Of a stretch of DNA of 64,000 bases, positions 1-11,539 are shown piece by piece (the stretch's first letter is position 1; every line of letters starts with the position of its first letter). This DNA is from Sipunculus nudus (lineage: Eukaryota; Annelida; Sipuncula; Golfingiida; Sipunculidae), in contig CM049318.1 in NCBI GenBank assembly GCA_026874595.1, positions 2,851,741-2,915,740 of the forward strand, given 5' to 3'. The notes under the pieces are model-generated. The model had not been told where the DNA came from. It searched no databases and worked only from the letters and a program-made list of their open reading frames with translations. The position numbers were made by a program, and so were the translations under genes.

Positions 1-1374
1 AGAAGAGAAGCAAAACATTATATTAATAATGGAAACATGATTGTGAAAAAACAATATAGGAAAATATAGGGGATTAAGGCCTAAATGCTGGAAAATATAG
101 GAGATTAAGGCCTCAATGCTGGGAAATATAGGAGATTATACCAAACAATTTTTTTCATAGGAAAATATAGATAAATGTAGAAAATACAGGAGTCAACAGA
201 AACCCTAACATTCACGTTTTTATTATGAAGGCAACGTTTTTATTATGAAGCCTATGCACTGCATATATTGGGTCTATTATGGTGAGTGTGGCAATGAGTG
301 GGACAATATGTGAATGTGGAATTTGTCCTCACCAATTTGACTGATAAAGACAGAGGTACTTTTTTCATCTTTATCACTTGAGATAACAAGATAAGATCAT
401 TGTCAGTCGTCACTGACAGCTGTCGCAGAGAGATGAAATCTCAGGAATCATGAAGATTCACCATCATCTCCAATGACAATAAACAAGACAAACTTAAAAT
501 GTGAAGTGCCAATTGCACTCAATCAGTCAAATAAGGTACATTAAATATATCCATATGATGAACTAGAAGTGGAGCACATGATGACAACTGTAGGCAAAAG
601 GCATTACTGTTAAATAATGTAATATTATCCCCTGGGATCTGTTTATTATGGAGCTTAATTTGATTTTATCTTACAAGCCAAATTTCACTTATATCATCGC
701 CATGCTATTGTATTAGCACAATGGCGGGCACTGGTGTACCCACACTGCTCAGGGTAACCATATTCAATTATTTCCTCAACCTCACTGGCTTAAGTAATTC
801 TTCTTACGATCAGGTCACCTAATTTCTCATGAGGTTGATGTGATTGATGTGGCAAGGGAAAACCCCAGGTCTTAACTAAGCCTGTACATGAGCATGATTT
901 ATAACATTGTGTTATCCTAGAAATTAGATCAAAGAGATCCCAGAGCACTTGTTTTGCCAGATGTCATAAAAAAAATGATACGTTCCAGCTCAGCCTGTGA
1001 AGAAATGATCAGTTGTTGGAGAATACATCACACAGCTGGAGGGAAAGTCTAAATGAGTCTGGTATCCAGGGTAACCATCTGGATTCAGGACAAACGCTCT
1101 TTAGTTAAAAAAAACATACTTTGTTGAAGCCATGACTGCTGACTCTGATTAGTGCAAAAAGTTCCCACCAGATGGTAGGTCTATACAAGCTTACTGTGAT
1201 TCAAATTTGTCAAAAATGCACTATAGAAGGCATCACAGAATTAATTCCTGAGTTGCCATAAATTTCATTTTGGACGTAACATGTGAGCTCTTACTACAGG
1301 TACTTTATTTGGATTTTTTCTGTAAATATGAATGTGTATTTAATCATAGAATTCTCAGATACTTCAAATGCAAA
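1..1374. other. Anonymous AT-rich DNA without a supported gene
   Basis: No reading frame here looks coding. At 61-140 a 31-bp unit containing GGAGATTAAGGCC is repeated about two and a half times in tandem. At about 214-252 a 22-bp phrase (ACGTTTTTATTATGAAG) occurs twice. Nothing else is recognised. The frame at 1283-1618 begins with GTG and runs into element A, so it is not treated as a gene. Confidence 0.6.
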
Positions 1375-3986
1375 ACAAGGGACCCATGGGTCACAGCGCT
1401 CAGCTGTTATATATGATATAAAATATGATTTAGAAATGAGGCACTTGCTTGTTTTGTGTGGAAATAAATATAAGCTTTATTATGAGTTGTTGGTGTTTAG
1501 CCTATGTATGATTTTGATAGAATCTTTGGAGACAGGGAAGAGGATTGATTTCATTTGTTTTATTAACAAATGGAGTGCTATTGTCACACAGATTTTGACT
1601 TGGCCATATAACTTATAAGCAGAACATATAAGAGTTTAACTATTTATTAAAAATAATTACAAATTGTCCAAAATATAATTTTTATTAAAAATAATAAGAG
1701 AATCATATGATTTTTCAAAATAAAATACAAATGAAATGATTATTAAAATAATATCAAAGAATATATTCATGAAAGCATTCATGAATACATTTTGAAAGTA
1801 TTTGCACTGGTATTCATATACTTTAATTTTTACCTGAATTTCCATTCTTATGCAAGAAATTTTATAATGGAGTACATATTCATATTCGTATTCAAATACA
1901 TTTGCAAAGTATTCGCACCATGTCTGGTATTTATTCAGTTTTCACAAAACAATGATGTTGAGAATCCAGAATATACAAAGTTCACACATATAAATAATGA
2001 TCATAAGTACCTGGTTTTATGGCTTTTATTCATATTAAAAAAAATAAATGTAATATATTCATTTTGGACTAATTTCATATCAATGTATACACTAGACACA
2101 GCAGGAATCTAGATTAATATTATCAACTGCATCTTTGTCTATCATTAATTTCCTTCATATGATCCCTAATGATTAGTAATGAATAATATGATTTATTTTT
2201 TTATCATTAAAATTGAACTGAAAAATACCAGAGATGACTGCATGGTGTTATTTGGAATATGTGACATTCTATCAATCGATACAAGATTCTTATATCATCA
2301 GTAACTGCAAGTTAATTTCCTGTTATTATCAACTAACAAATTCCTTTTCCATTTTTCTTTAATTTGTTATTAAAAACCAATAAAAATTTATAAATTTATT
2401 GTTTATTGTTATGTTGTTAGTTAAAACTTCTAAATGAGTTGGGTTGGACACCTGGATCAACTGTGGCTGGCCATAAGCTGCCTGGCTGCCCCAGTGTATG
2501 CCTCGCCTGAAGCATGCATAATTTGATGAAAGGTCAACAAGGTCAACATACAGGTGACTCAAGAGGGGCTGGGGAGAGCTAAGGTCTGACATGGTCTCAT
2601 AAAAACATAAATAAAAGCTACAATTTTTGGCCAATTTCTTTCAGCTTTCTAAACTAAAAAGCTGAAATCCTTGTGTGTGCATGATATGAAAATTATATCA
2701 ACAGTGCTCATAGGAAACAAACGTGCCATGGTCAAAGTTTGGCATAATTTAAGGTACTAATATTATATTTATACTAATAACTTATAAAATTTGAAAATTT
2801 CAGAACTAATTTTGGGTATTCAATTGAATCTTGATAAAATAATGTTACATCCCTGACAAAAATCTCTAGCTTCAGCAATCCTCTTGTTGAGGGAGTAAAT
2901 ATATTTCATGATTTTTTTACAAAGTGCATTATGTTTGGGCCCATAACTTAAAACAATTATGCAATACTGACATCATTTCTGGCATGTGCATAGAGAATGT
3001 ATAGAAAAATATGTTTATTATATATGATTAAAGTCAGATCAGTGGTTTTGATATTAGGCAGTCTTGAAGTGTAACAATGGGCTTTTAATGGAAAAATGAA
3101 GTTTTTCATTAATATCTCAAAGGTATTAAGTCCTAGTGACCGAATTCTTGGCATGGTAGGGGATTTTGAAGACATCTAATTGTATGCCAAATTTTAGGAA
3201 CTGAGAGCTGAAGCTGGGGAGCTGAGCTCTTGCAAACTGCATAACACTAGCTTGATGTAAACAATATGTTACATGGTGCTTGAAAACTTGAATAAAATCT
3301 ACAGTTTTTGATCAACTGGTTTCAAATTTTTGGTGTTAACAGACAAAATGCTAACAAAAACATGCTGTGAAAATTAAATCCACAGTACTTACAGGAAAAA
3401 AAAACATGCCATGGTCAAAGTTGGGCATAATTAAAGGTACCAATTTTTTATTTTTGTTAATATTTAAAAAAATTTAAAAGATTTTGATCTAATTTTTTGT
3501 ATACAATTTAATTATGATTAATTAAAGTTATATTACTGGAAAAAAAGTCCATAGCTTTAACATGTTTTGTGTTAAGTGATCAAATATCTTTCCTGATTTT
3601 TTACAAAATGCATTATGTTTGGGCCCATAACTTCCTTAAATTATATAATACAGACATAATTTCAAGCATGTACATAGGAACTATATAGGGGAATATTTAT
3701 GGTAAATATGAGGAAAAACAGATGAGTAGTTTAGATATTAGGCAGTCCTGAAGTGTGAATATATGATTTTAATAAAAAATTGAGGTTTTTCCTTAATTTC
3801 TCAAAGGAACGAAGTTGCAAAGACCCAGTTTTCGGCTTGGTAGGAGATCTTGGGGACATCTAACATTAAGCCGAATTTTGGATTCCTAGGTCTTACGGTT
3901 TCAATTCATGCCACATCTACGGACGGACAGATGGACGGACAATGGACCACGACTTTAGCTCAGATGACTTATAGTCAGCTGAGCTA
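1375..3986 (+). mobile_element. HINE-like element, family 1, copy A (full ends)
   Basis: The element starts with ACAAGGGACCC and the perfect palindrome GACCCATGGGTC, followed by GCTCAGCTG. It ends in an imperfect hairpin at 3957-3985 whose right arm is AGTCAGCTGAGCT, just after a short GGAC-rich stretch. Both flanking bases are A. The 3' half holds two diverged modules of about 700 bp (about 2620-3180 and 3260-3985), each passing through a phrase like GGGGACATCTAA. It aligns end to end with copy E (18574-21200), so the two belong to one subfamily of about 2.6 kb. It has no coding capacity and must be non-autonomous. The Helentron/HINE assignment is inference from end structure. Confidence 0.75.
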
Positions 3987-4598
3987 AAAAATTGGTGACC
4001 TCAGCATCTGAAGTAAGCCTTACATCAGGGTCATCTTTTAAAGAAGAAAAATCTAGTTGGGTAAAGATTTAATAAAATATGACACCATCACGAAACACTT
4101 GAGATCTAAGAAACAATTCCTTCACCTTACCTTTTTGGGCCCCAGGTGCTAAACTAGCCAAATAATGCATGACAGTGTAATGTCTGTGTGTTAGACTCTA
4201 GTTGACGTTAAGTTGACCATTCCTTTACCTCCATGAAATGTTTGTATTCCTCTGGACCGGGATACTTGATATAAATTCCACAGGTGCTGACACCTGTTGC
4301 CAGGATACAGAACCAAGCTGATGACAGTGAAATTTTCTTAGTCTCCAATGGGTACTTTTTAGTTTGCATGGGCACCAAAATGAATATTTGTGTGTGGGAA
4401 GAGGGATTGTAGGGCCCTAAAACATAATTTTGGTGGCCCAGTTACCCCCCCCCCCCCAAAAAAAAATCAAGAGAAGAACATGAATACTAGTATTCTCTGG
4501 TGCAAAGTCAGTATTTTCTCCTGTGCAGGCCTGTAATAAATAGCAAAGTCTAACTTATTAACTAGTATGTTATAACAAAACAACAATCATGCATATAA
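3987..4598. other. Intervening DNA without a supported gene
   Basis: Spacer between copies A and B. It contains a C-run followed by an A-run (about 4446-4467). No gene, RNA or clear repeat end was recognised. Confidence 0.5.
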
Positions 4599-6098
4599 CT
4601 AGGGACCCATGGGTCTCGACGCTCAGCTGCATTTGTCTATAAGGATATATGTTTATGAGGTTTTCCAAAATATTGGTCTGGTGATCAGTTTGAAGCCAAC
4701 CTGTCTACCCAAACCAGAGTTTATCATCCATAAACTAATTTGTGAATGGATGGGCTCTGTGACATTAACCTTCGACCTTGTGACCCCAAAATCAAAAGGG
4801 CACTTCCCCTATTGGCAGGTGCACCACTTATTGATGATGGAAGGATTGAGATGAAAAGTTTGGCTTAAAATGCATCCACAATCTTTCTAAAGTGGTGGGC
4901 CCTATGACCTTGACCTTTGATCTCATGACCCCAGAATCAACAGTTCTTACTTTAGAGGTGGGCCATATATAAGTCAAGTTTGAAACCAATATTTCAAACC
5001 ATACTGGTGTTTTCATCTGGAAACTAATGTGTGGATAGATGGCCCACATGACCATGACCTTTGACCTTGTGACCCCAAAATCCATAAGTTACTTCCACTT
5101 TAGGCAGGTGAAAACATCTGGAAGATAGAAGGTTTGGGACAGAAAGTTTGGATGAAAATACATCAACAATCTTTTTAAAGAAGTGGGTCCTGTGACCTTG
5201 ACCTTTGGCCTTATGACCCCAAAATCTTAAGGGTTCTTACATTATTGGTGGGTCATATATAAGTCAAAATTGAAACCAATATGTCAATCTAAACTGGAGT
5301 TATCATCAAGAAACAAATATGTGGACAGATGGGCCCCTGTGACCATGACCTTTGACCTTGTGACCCCCAAATCAATCAGGTTCTTCTCCTATTGGCAGCT
5401 CAGCTATATGTGCAAGATGGAAGATTTGGGATAAAAAGTTTGGCTTTGAATGCATCCATAATCTTTCTGAATAAGTGGGAACTGTGACCTTGACCTTGGA
5501 CCTCATGACCCCAAAACTGAACAGAATCTTTCCCTATTGGCAGATAAGTAACATCTTGAAGATGGAAGGTTTGCAATGAAAAATGTTTGGCTTAAAATGC
5601 ATATGCATTCTTTTTAAAGAAAAAAGTCCTGTGACCTTGACCTTTGACTGTTGGACCCCAAATGGACACGGTTCTTACTTTAGTGGTGAGTTATACATTA
5701 GTTAAGTTTGAAACCAATATGTCAAACTAAACTGGAGTTATCATCTGGAACTAATTTGTGAACAGATGGCCCCTGTGACCTTGACCTTTGACCATGTGAC
5801 CCAAAATTCATTTAAGCTCTCCCCATACTGGCAAGTCAGCTAAATGCGCAAAATGGAAAGTTTGGGATGAAAAGCTTGGCTTAAAATGCAGCCATAATCT
5901 TTTTATATAAATGAGTCCAGTGGCCTTGGCCTTATTTTTATTGACCTCCTTGGATGTTCACTTAGAAGTTTCTAGGACCAGCAGTTACGATTTGTGCCCT
6001 GTTAACGGACGGCCGGATGGCCGGACGGCCGAAGGACCAGACGGACAAAGGACAAGTGTCATTCCTATACCTCAGTTGACTTACACTCAGCTGAGCTG
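4599..6098 (+). mobile_element. HINE-like element, family 1 ends, copy B with nuclear-receptor-like modules
   Basis: The 5' end is CTAGGGACCC with the palindrome GACCCATGGGTC (4604-4615) and GCTCAGCTG (4621-4629). The 3' end is a hairpin near 6071-6097 ending in CAGCTGAGCTG. The ends match family 1 but the interior does not. It consists of about eight modules of roughly 145 bp, each with a TGACCTTGACCTTTGACC-like block (near 4766, 4910, 5055, 5200, 5346, 5490, 5636, 5780, 5926). Before the 3' hairpin lies a GGAC/GGCC-rich stretch (6005-6050). No coding potential. Confidence 0.7.
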
Positions 6099-6102
6099 AA
6101 AA

Positions 6103-7310
6103 CTAGAAGTTGTATATTTCAACCCCTGAGTTTCAACAAAATACTTCTTTACCTAGTTGGGTGGGTAAGTCTAAAATACCAGCAGAAAAGTTCAAATGGT
6201 GACACAAGCATGAAATTTGGTAAGTTTATTCTCCATACCCTCCATGCCACCAAGGTTTCGGCAATTTTCCAATATGGCGGCCATTTTCCAATATGGCCAC
6301 CTTACATTAGTGATTTTTTAAAGGTGATTGACTAATTCCAAAGAAGCTTTGATAATTTCATGTTCCAATCTATTCTGACTATCATAAATATAAACATAAT
6401 ATACATTGTTTTCACTTCCTTAACATAAGTAAATTCCAAGATGGCAGCCATTAGATAAAAATGCTGAAAAAATAATGTATAAGGTTAAAGGTGAACTTTA
6501 ACAATATTTTTAGATACCTGCTGAAGCACACATTTCAATGATGTATGGCTTATTGATAATTATGCAGCGATTTTTTAAGATATTTTAGATTAAAAAAAGC
6601 ATACAAATGAGAAAATGTTCTGTTTATTGAGGAGGGTGGACTCAGCTTTTGACTTCTGCACACGGCTCGCATATTTTCAGGTTTATGACGTCATGGAAGG
6701 CCAAACAAGGCCACTACATTTATTTATTTTAGTACTGTATGCTATCTCCCATATTATGGACTAGCCGGACTGTTCTGCCAATATGGATTTTATTGGCTAA
6801 CTTTGTCAATTTAGGGTTGCTGATTCCAAAAATATCAGGTGCCATTTTTTTCAGCCATGTCTTTATCGGCCATTTTGAATTTCAAAATGACCACCTTTTT
6901 CTTATATTTTGCCTTTTTTTAAGACTTCTGAGCACTGTGGAATAATACAAATGGTAGCAACACCCATGTTTATGATACCAGGGATTCCATTAAAGCCATT
7001 GCCATATTTGCCACTTATTCGATTAGGCTGCCATATTGAATTTCAACATGACCGCCATTCTTTTTATACTATATCTGGACTTCCGAGCACCGCTTACTGG
7101 TAGCAACACCCATGTTTTCGATACCAGGAATTCTTTTAAAACCATTGCCATAATTGCCAAAATCGGACTTGGTCGCCATGTTGAATTTCAAAATGGCCAC
7201 CATTTTAACAAACTTATGCTAATAACTGTTCTTTTGAGCACCATAGAAGAATACAAATGGTAGCAACATCCATGTTTGTGATACCAAGATATAAATCAAA
7301 ATAATAGCTG
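6103..7310. repeat. Modular dispersed repeat with AATATGGCGGCC-type motifs
   Basis: Abuts copy B. It begins CTAGAAG with a small hairpin (GTTG at 6109-6112, CAAC at 6120-6123), the same style of start as the HINE-like families. Inside are modules of about 150 bp with phrases such as GAATTTCAAAATGGCCACC (near 6870, 7029 and 7176) and AATATGGCGGCC (near 6271), and the phrase GGTAGCAACACCCATGTTT recurs near 6954, 7101 and 7260. No 3' hairpin was found, so the right boundary is approximate and the element may be truncated. Confidence 0.45.
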
Positions 7311-8109
7311 TGCTTGGCGAAGGGTAGGATCTACAAATGTCTGAGCCTAGTTGTATCCCATACAAGAAAGTGCTGAAAGTGGTAAAAGGATAAACCTTTG
7401 GCCTTTAGAATAATAATCAGCACTAACATGCCAGACAAGTCTTGGGAATACAACAAGGGACCCATGGGTCACGGGGCTCAGCTGATCGTGATTGGACTAT
7501 AAATGTTTCTCCATTGTGATACTATATCGAGTCGATAAAGCTTATGGATATCATGGACATGTTGGGCTATTATAAAGGAATGTAATGTAATATGTGAGTA
7601 AATGATAAATGAAATTACCTGACTGATGGATAAACAGAGTCAAATATAGTGGTTTATTTTTTATTTATTTAGGAGGGGTTGAAAATTGCAATATATCTGA
7701 GCAAATATGAATGCAATGACAGCAGTAATAAGCAGTAGTAGAATGATGAATAGGCTATTTATTGAAGGATCTATAGTGTATGGAAGTCTGCAAGATTTCA
7801 ATTTGACAGATATGATGTTATGATTTACTATGCTGATGAGGGTGATTTATGAATTTGTAACTGTATGACACAATATCTCTTCAGTCTTGACAATGTACAT
7901 TATTTTGATGCCCACTATGTCTACATATGACACAATATTGACATAATTTCTGGCATGTACATAGGTATCTATGGACGAATAGTTATACAAAATATTAAAG
8001 TATGAATATATCTGATTCATCTTTGTTCTTGTTTACTGAGGCTAACAATGGGATGGGGCTCAGAGAAGGGAACAGTGAGCACAGCTATGAGGTGGATGTA
8101 GAGAGAAAA

Positions 8110-8146
8110 GGAGAGAGAGAGAGAGAGACAGAGAGACAGAGAGAGG
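8110..8146. repeat. (GA)n microsatellite
   Basis: Near-pure GA dinucleotide run inside copy C. Confidence 0.9.
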
Positions 8147-8954
8147 GGATGGAGCATTCAACAGTACTTAAACACCTGGGAGGTTAAAATCTAAAATATT
8201 ATGAAAAGCAGATAAAGTCTGATCGGATTGGTTGATATGATTGAAGAAATTGTTGCAAATAATATTTTGCTATCTGACCATGTGTTTCCATTGGTTACCT
8301 TTTTGATAAGCTGTTGACAGTTCAACAGTTTACAGATTTGTTTAATGAGATCCAATTATTTTAATAAACCTATTTTCTATTTTATCATATGTATAGAGTA
8401 ACCATAAAGCCCCACGTAACAGGTGGAAGGACTGACGGGGGGAGGGGGTTAGGATGGGAGTTACAACGCCTCAGTCTTTCTGTATATATAATCTTAAATT
8501 ATTAAATTTTATGGAACAGCAATAGAACTATTGTTCACAGTGCCAAAGAGCAAGGACTCTATGGGTTGGGGGAAGGGGATGGTAGGAGTTACAGCACCCT
8601 TGCATATTCATACAGGTTATTAAATTTAATTCAAGTGCTTACAGAGAAAAATGTTTATTCATAATTATTAAATATTTAAGTAGGCAGAAAGGTGAAGAAA
8701 CAAAGCAAATCATTTTAATTCCCATTCTACTGAGCCAGGAAAAATTAACAATATTTGTCTTTATTCCTTTTTTCAATACATCATTTTTTCCAGGTTTAAA
8801 AATGTAACTACACATTTACAGTATAACATATATATATATATGAATATTTCAGTTGATTCACATTTCTAAATTGCTTCAACATTCATAGCTAATTATTCTG
8901 GTTTATAGTACCTGTCAACAGAATGGGCTGCAGGAAAAATGGGAGGCTTAGGGG

Positions 8955-8965
8955 TGAGAGAGAAT

Positions 8966-9004
<39 letters not shown>

Positions 9005-9047
9005 CAAGAGAGAGTGAGCTAAACTGTCATGGAGAGAGAGAGAGAGC

Positions 9048-9078
<31 letters not shown>

Positions 9079-9079
9079 G
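8955..9079. repeat. Interrupted (GA)n microsatellite
   Basis: About 125 bp of GA repeats with a short interruption (AAACTGTCATGG) inside copy C. The minus-strand serine/leucine-rich frame here is a by-product of the repeat. Confidence 0.9.
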
Positions 9080-10469
9080 CTCTCTGGTAATTATTGCCTG
9101 ACCCAGCCTGACCCAGACAATCACAGAGGCAGTAGCTAGGTCAGAAGTTGAACCGGTTATGTAATACTGCCCCAGCACACATTTCACTGACCAGATGAAA
9201 TCAATTAAGACATGGTGCTTGAAAAAGTTGAATGACATCTACAGTTTTTGATCAATTGGTTTCAAATTTCAGATTTTAACAGATGAAATGCTTATGTGTA
9301 CATGCTGTGAAAATTAAATCCACAGCACTAACAATAGATACAGGAAATAAACATCCGCTGTAAGTCATGTTAATTATCACTCATGCTGTTTACAAAGGAG
9401 TTAATAATAATTTCAGGTTGCCCATAGCCAAAAGTACCACTAGCACAAATAATATGAGAGTTAAACTATTCATTAAAAATTAATTGGAATTATTGGGCAA
9501 AATATAATTTTAATTAAAAAATATTAACAGTAACATTTGAAAAGATTTCTTTTAATAATATAATTGAAATAAATGATTAAAATATAATTATAAAATATAT
9601 TCATGAATGCATTAATGCATACATTTTGAAAGTATTTGCACTCAAATTCTTTCTTTTTACCTGTATTAGTATTTGTATTAATTTTCATTATTGAACTATT
9701 GAATTTTTTTAAATCATATTTGAATACAATTATTAAGTATTCACTCAAGGTCTCATATTTATTCAGTTTCAGTCGAAAGAAACTGTTGAGAATCCAGAAT
9801 ATACAAATTTCACAAATTTAAATAATGATTGTAACTACCTGGAGTTATGGCTTTAATTTATAAAAAAAATATTATATTCACTTTTGAATACTTTCACATC
9901 ACTGTCAAGACACTTATGACAATTATAAACATTAAAGACATCATAATGAGAACTTGTCTTCAAAACCTGATTTTTTATCACATTTAAAAAATTTTTTTTT
10001 TTTTTAAATTTGTATAAGAAAAAAAGAAAATAATCTCTACTAGGAAACTAATACACGTGTTAAAAATAACCCAAGGATCAAAACAAACCAATATATTATC
10101 ACCAGTGTGATAATTTTATGATAATTCAAATCATTATATTTTACCAATTTTCATTAGATATTATAAGGTGATCAGTCCTATGGAATGAAACAGGTATTTA
10201 GTAGACTTCTGTGCAGGGTAACTTTCTAATTACATTTCAGTTTATTATTTAACTGCCAGCCCTTTGATTAGTGTTCACAGAGAATTCATTAATAAGCATG
10301 TTCATACATTTGACTGGGTTTACTCTTAAAGTGACAGGCACAGATAAAGTAATTAATTAACAGTTTAGACTTAGGTGTTCACAGGAGGGCAAGAAAGGTG
10401 TTGAATGTATTACACAATATGTCTCGTATTAATGCTGTAAGAAATTCCTTAATTGCAATTATTATTTTG

Positions 10470-10710
10470 GGTAAATGTATAAATAGAGATACTGGCTACT
10501 GAACCAAGGAGTTAAGGTCAGAGCTAAAGAGAAGAGAGTCGAAGAGTTAGAGAGCTAGGAGAGAGAGAAGAGACAGGAATACAAACAGGAGTTAACAGAG
10601 AGAGACAGAGAGAACAGAATCAGTTAAGTGGAAAATAGGGAAAACTATCAACATATATATTTTGGACATTTGTTATTGTTAACTTTGATTGAATAAACTT
10701 GAAAGTAAAT
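10470..10710 (+). promoter_or_regulatory. Possible LTR- or promoter-like segment (TATAAATA ... AATAAA)
   Basis: Within the roughly 1.1-kb part of copy C that is absent from copy A. A TATAAATA box (about 10479) is followed by a purine-rich tract and, near 10692, by GAATAAACTT, a possible polyadenylation signal. The sequence CATGTAACA near 10895 would suit the end of an LTR. No matching 5' end or target duplication was found, so a solo LTR is only one reading. Confidence 0.25.
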
Positions 10711-11539
10711 TACATCTGGATTAAAGAATTCTTCTATCTGAGAAATCAGCAATCTGTGAATAAAAGCACGTAAACAACTGGACGGTGATAATATTATACA
10801 AGGAGCAAACTGGAGTTGGGAATTTTTAATTTTATTAACTGAAATAAAGTTATCAGAAATATAAATTTTGATTATTAACCCAGTATCATGTAACAGCTGA
10901 TACAGCCATGAGTCTATATGTTATTATTCAAACATATTGACATCTTAAATGAGCACTCCTCTCAGTATTTTTTAAAATATTTTTACATATTTTTCATTTT
11001 TTATTAACTTTGTAATAAAAAAACCCCAACAAATTAAAAACCTGGAAAAGACCTGGAAATTTAGAATATTTAATATGATCAAATGCATCCTTGTCTATCA
11101 TTAACTTGCTTCACATAATCCCTTATAGTAAACAACAATTTTATTTAATTATTTAATTTTCATTTTTATGATTGAAATTAAAAAATACCCAATGGTGACT
11201 GCATGGTGTCATTTGAAATATATTTTCAGCAATCCATGAAAGATAAATAAAACATCAGTAATTGCAAGGTCCCTGTTTCTCATTAACCATAAAAATCCTT
11301 TTCCATTTATTTTTCTTAAAGTTGTTATGTAAACAAATAGTTTTTTTTTAAATTGTTTATTGTAATGTTTTTGGCCAAACAATTACAAGAGGAGGGGGCG
11401 GGGGGTGAATAGCTATATCCATCTAAGGCCACCCAAGAGCTGGCTGGCTGCAGTATATGCATCCCTTCAAGCATGAAAGGTCAATATGGGGACATACAGA
11501 GGGGCTTCAGTACAGCCTAGGTGTGACATGGTCTCATAA

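Noticed and set aside
1283-1618. 111-residue plus-strand frame
   Set aside because: Starts with GTG and crosses the 5' boundary of copy A; a similar frame in copy E shows it is repeat-derived.
4594-6107. AACTAG as a target-site duplication of copy B
   Set aside because: CTAG is the element's own 5' start, as in families 2 and 3, and on the right it seems to be the start of the next repeat; other copies show no duplication.
8948-9238. Serine/leucine-rich minus-strand protein
   Set aside because: Translation of a (GA)n microsatellite.
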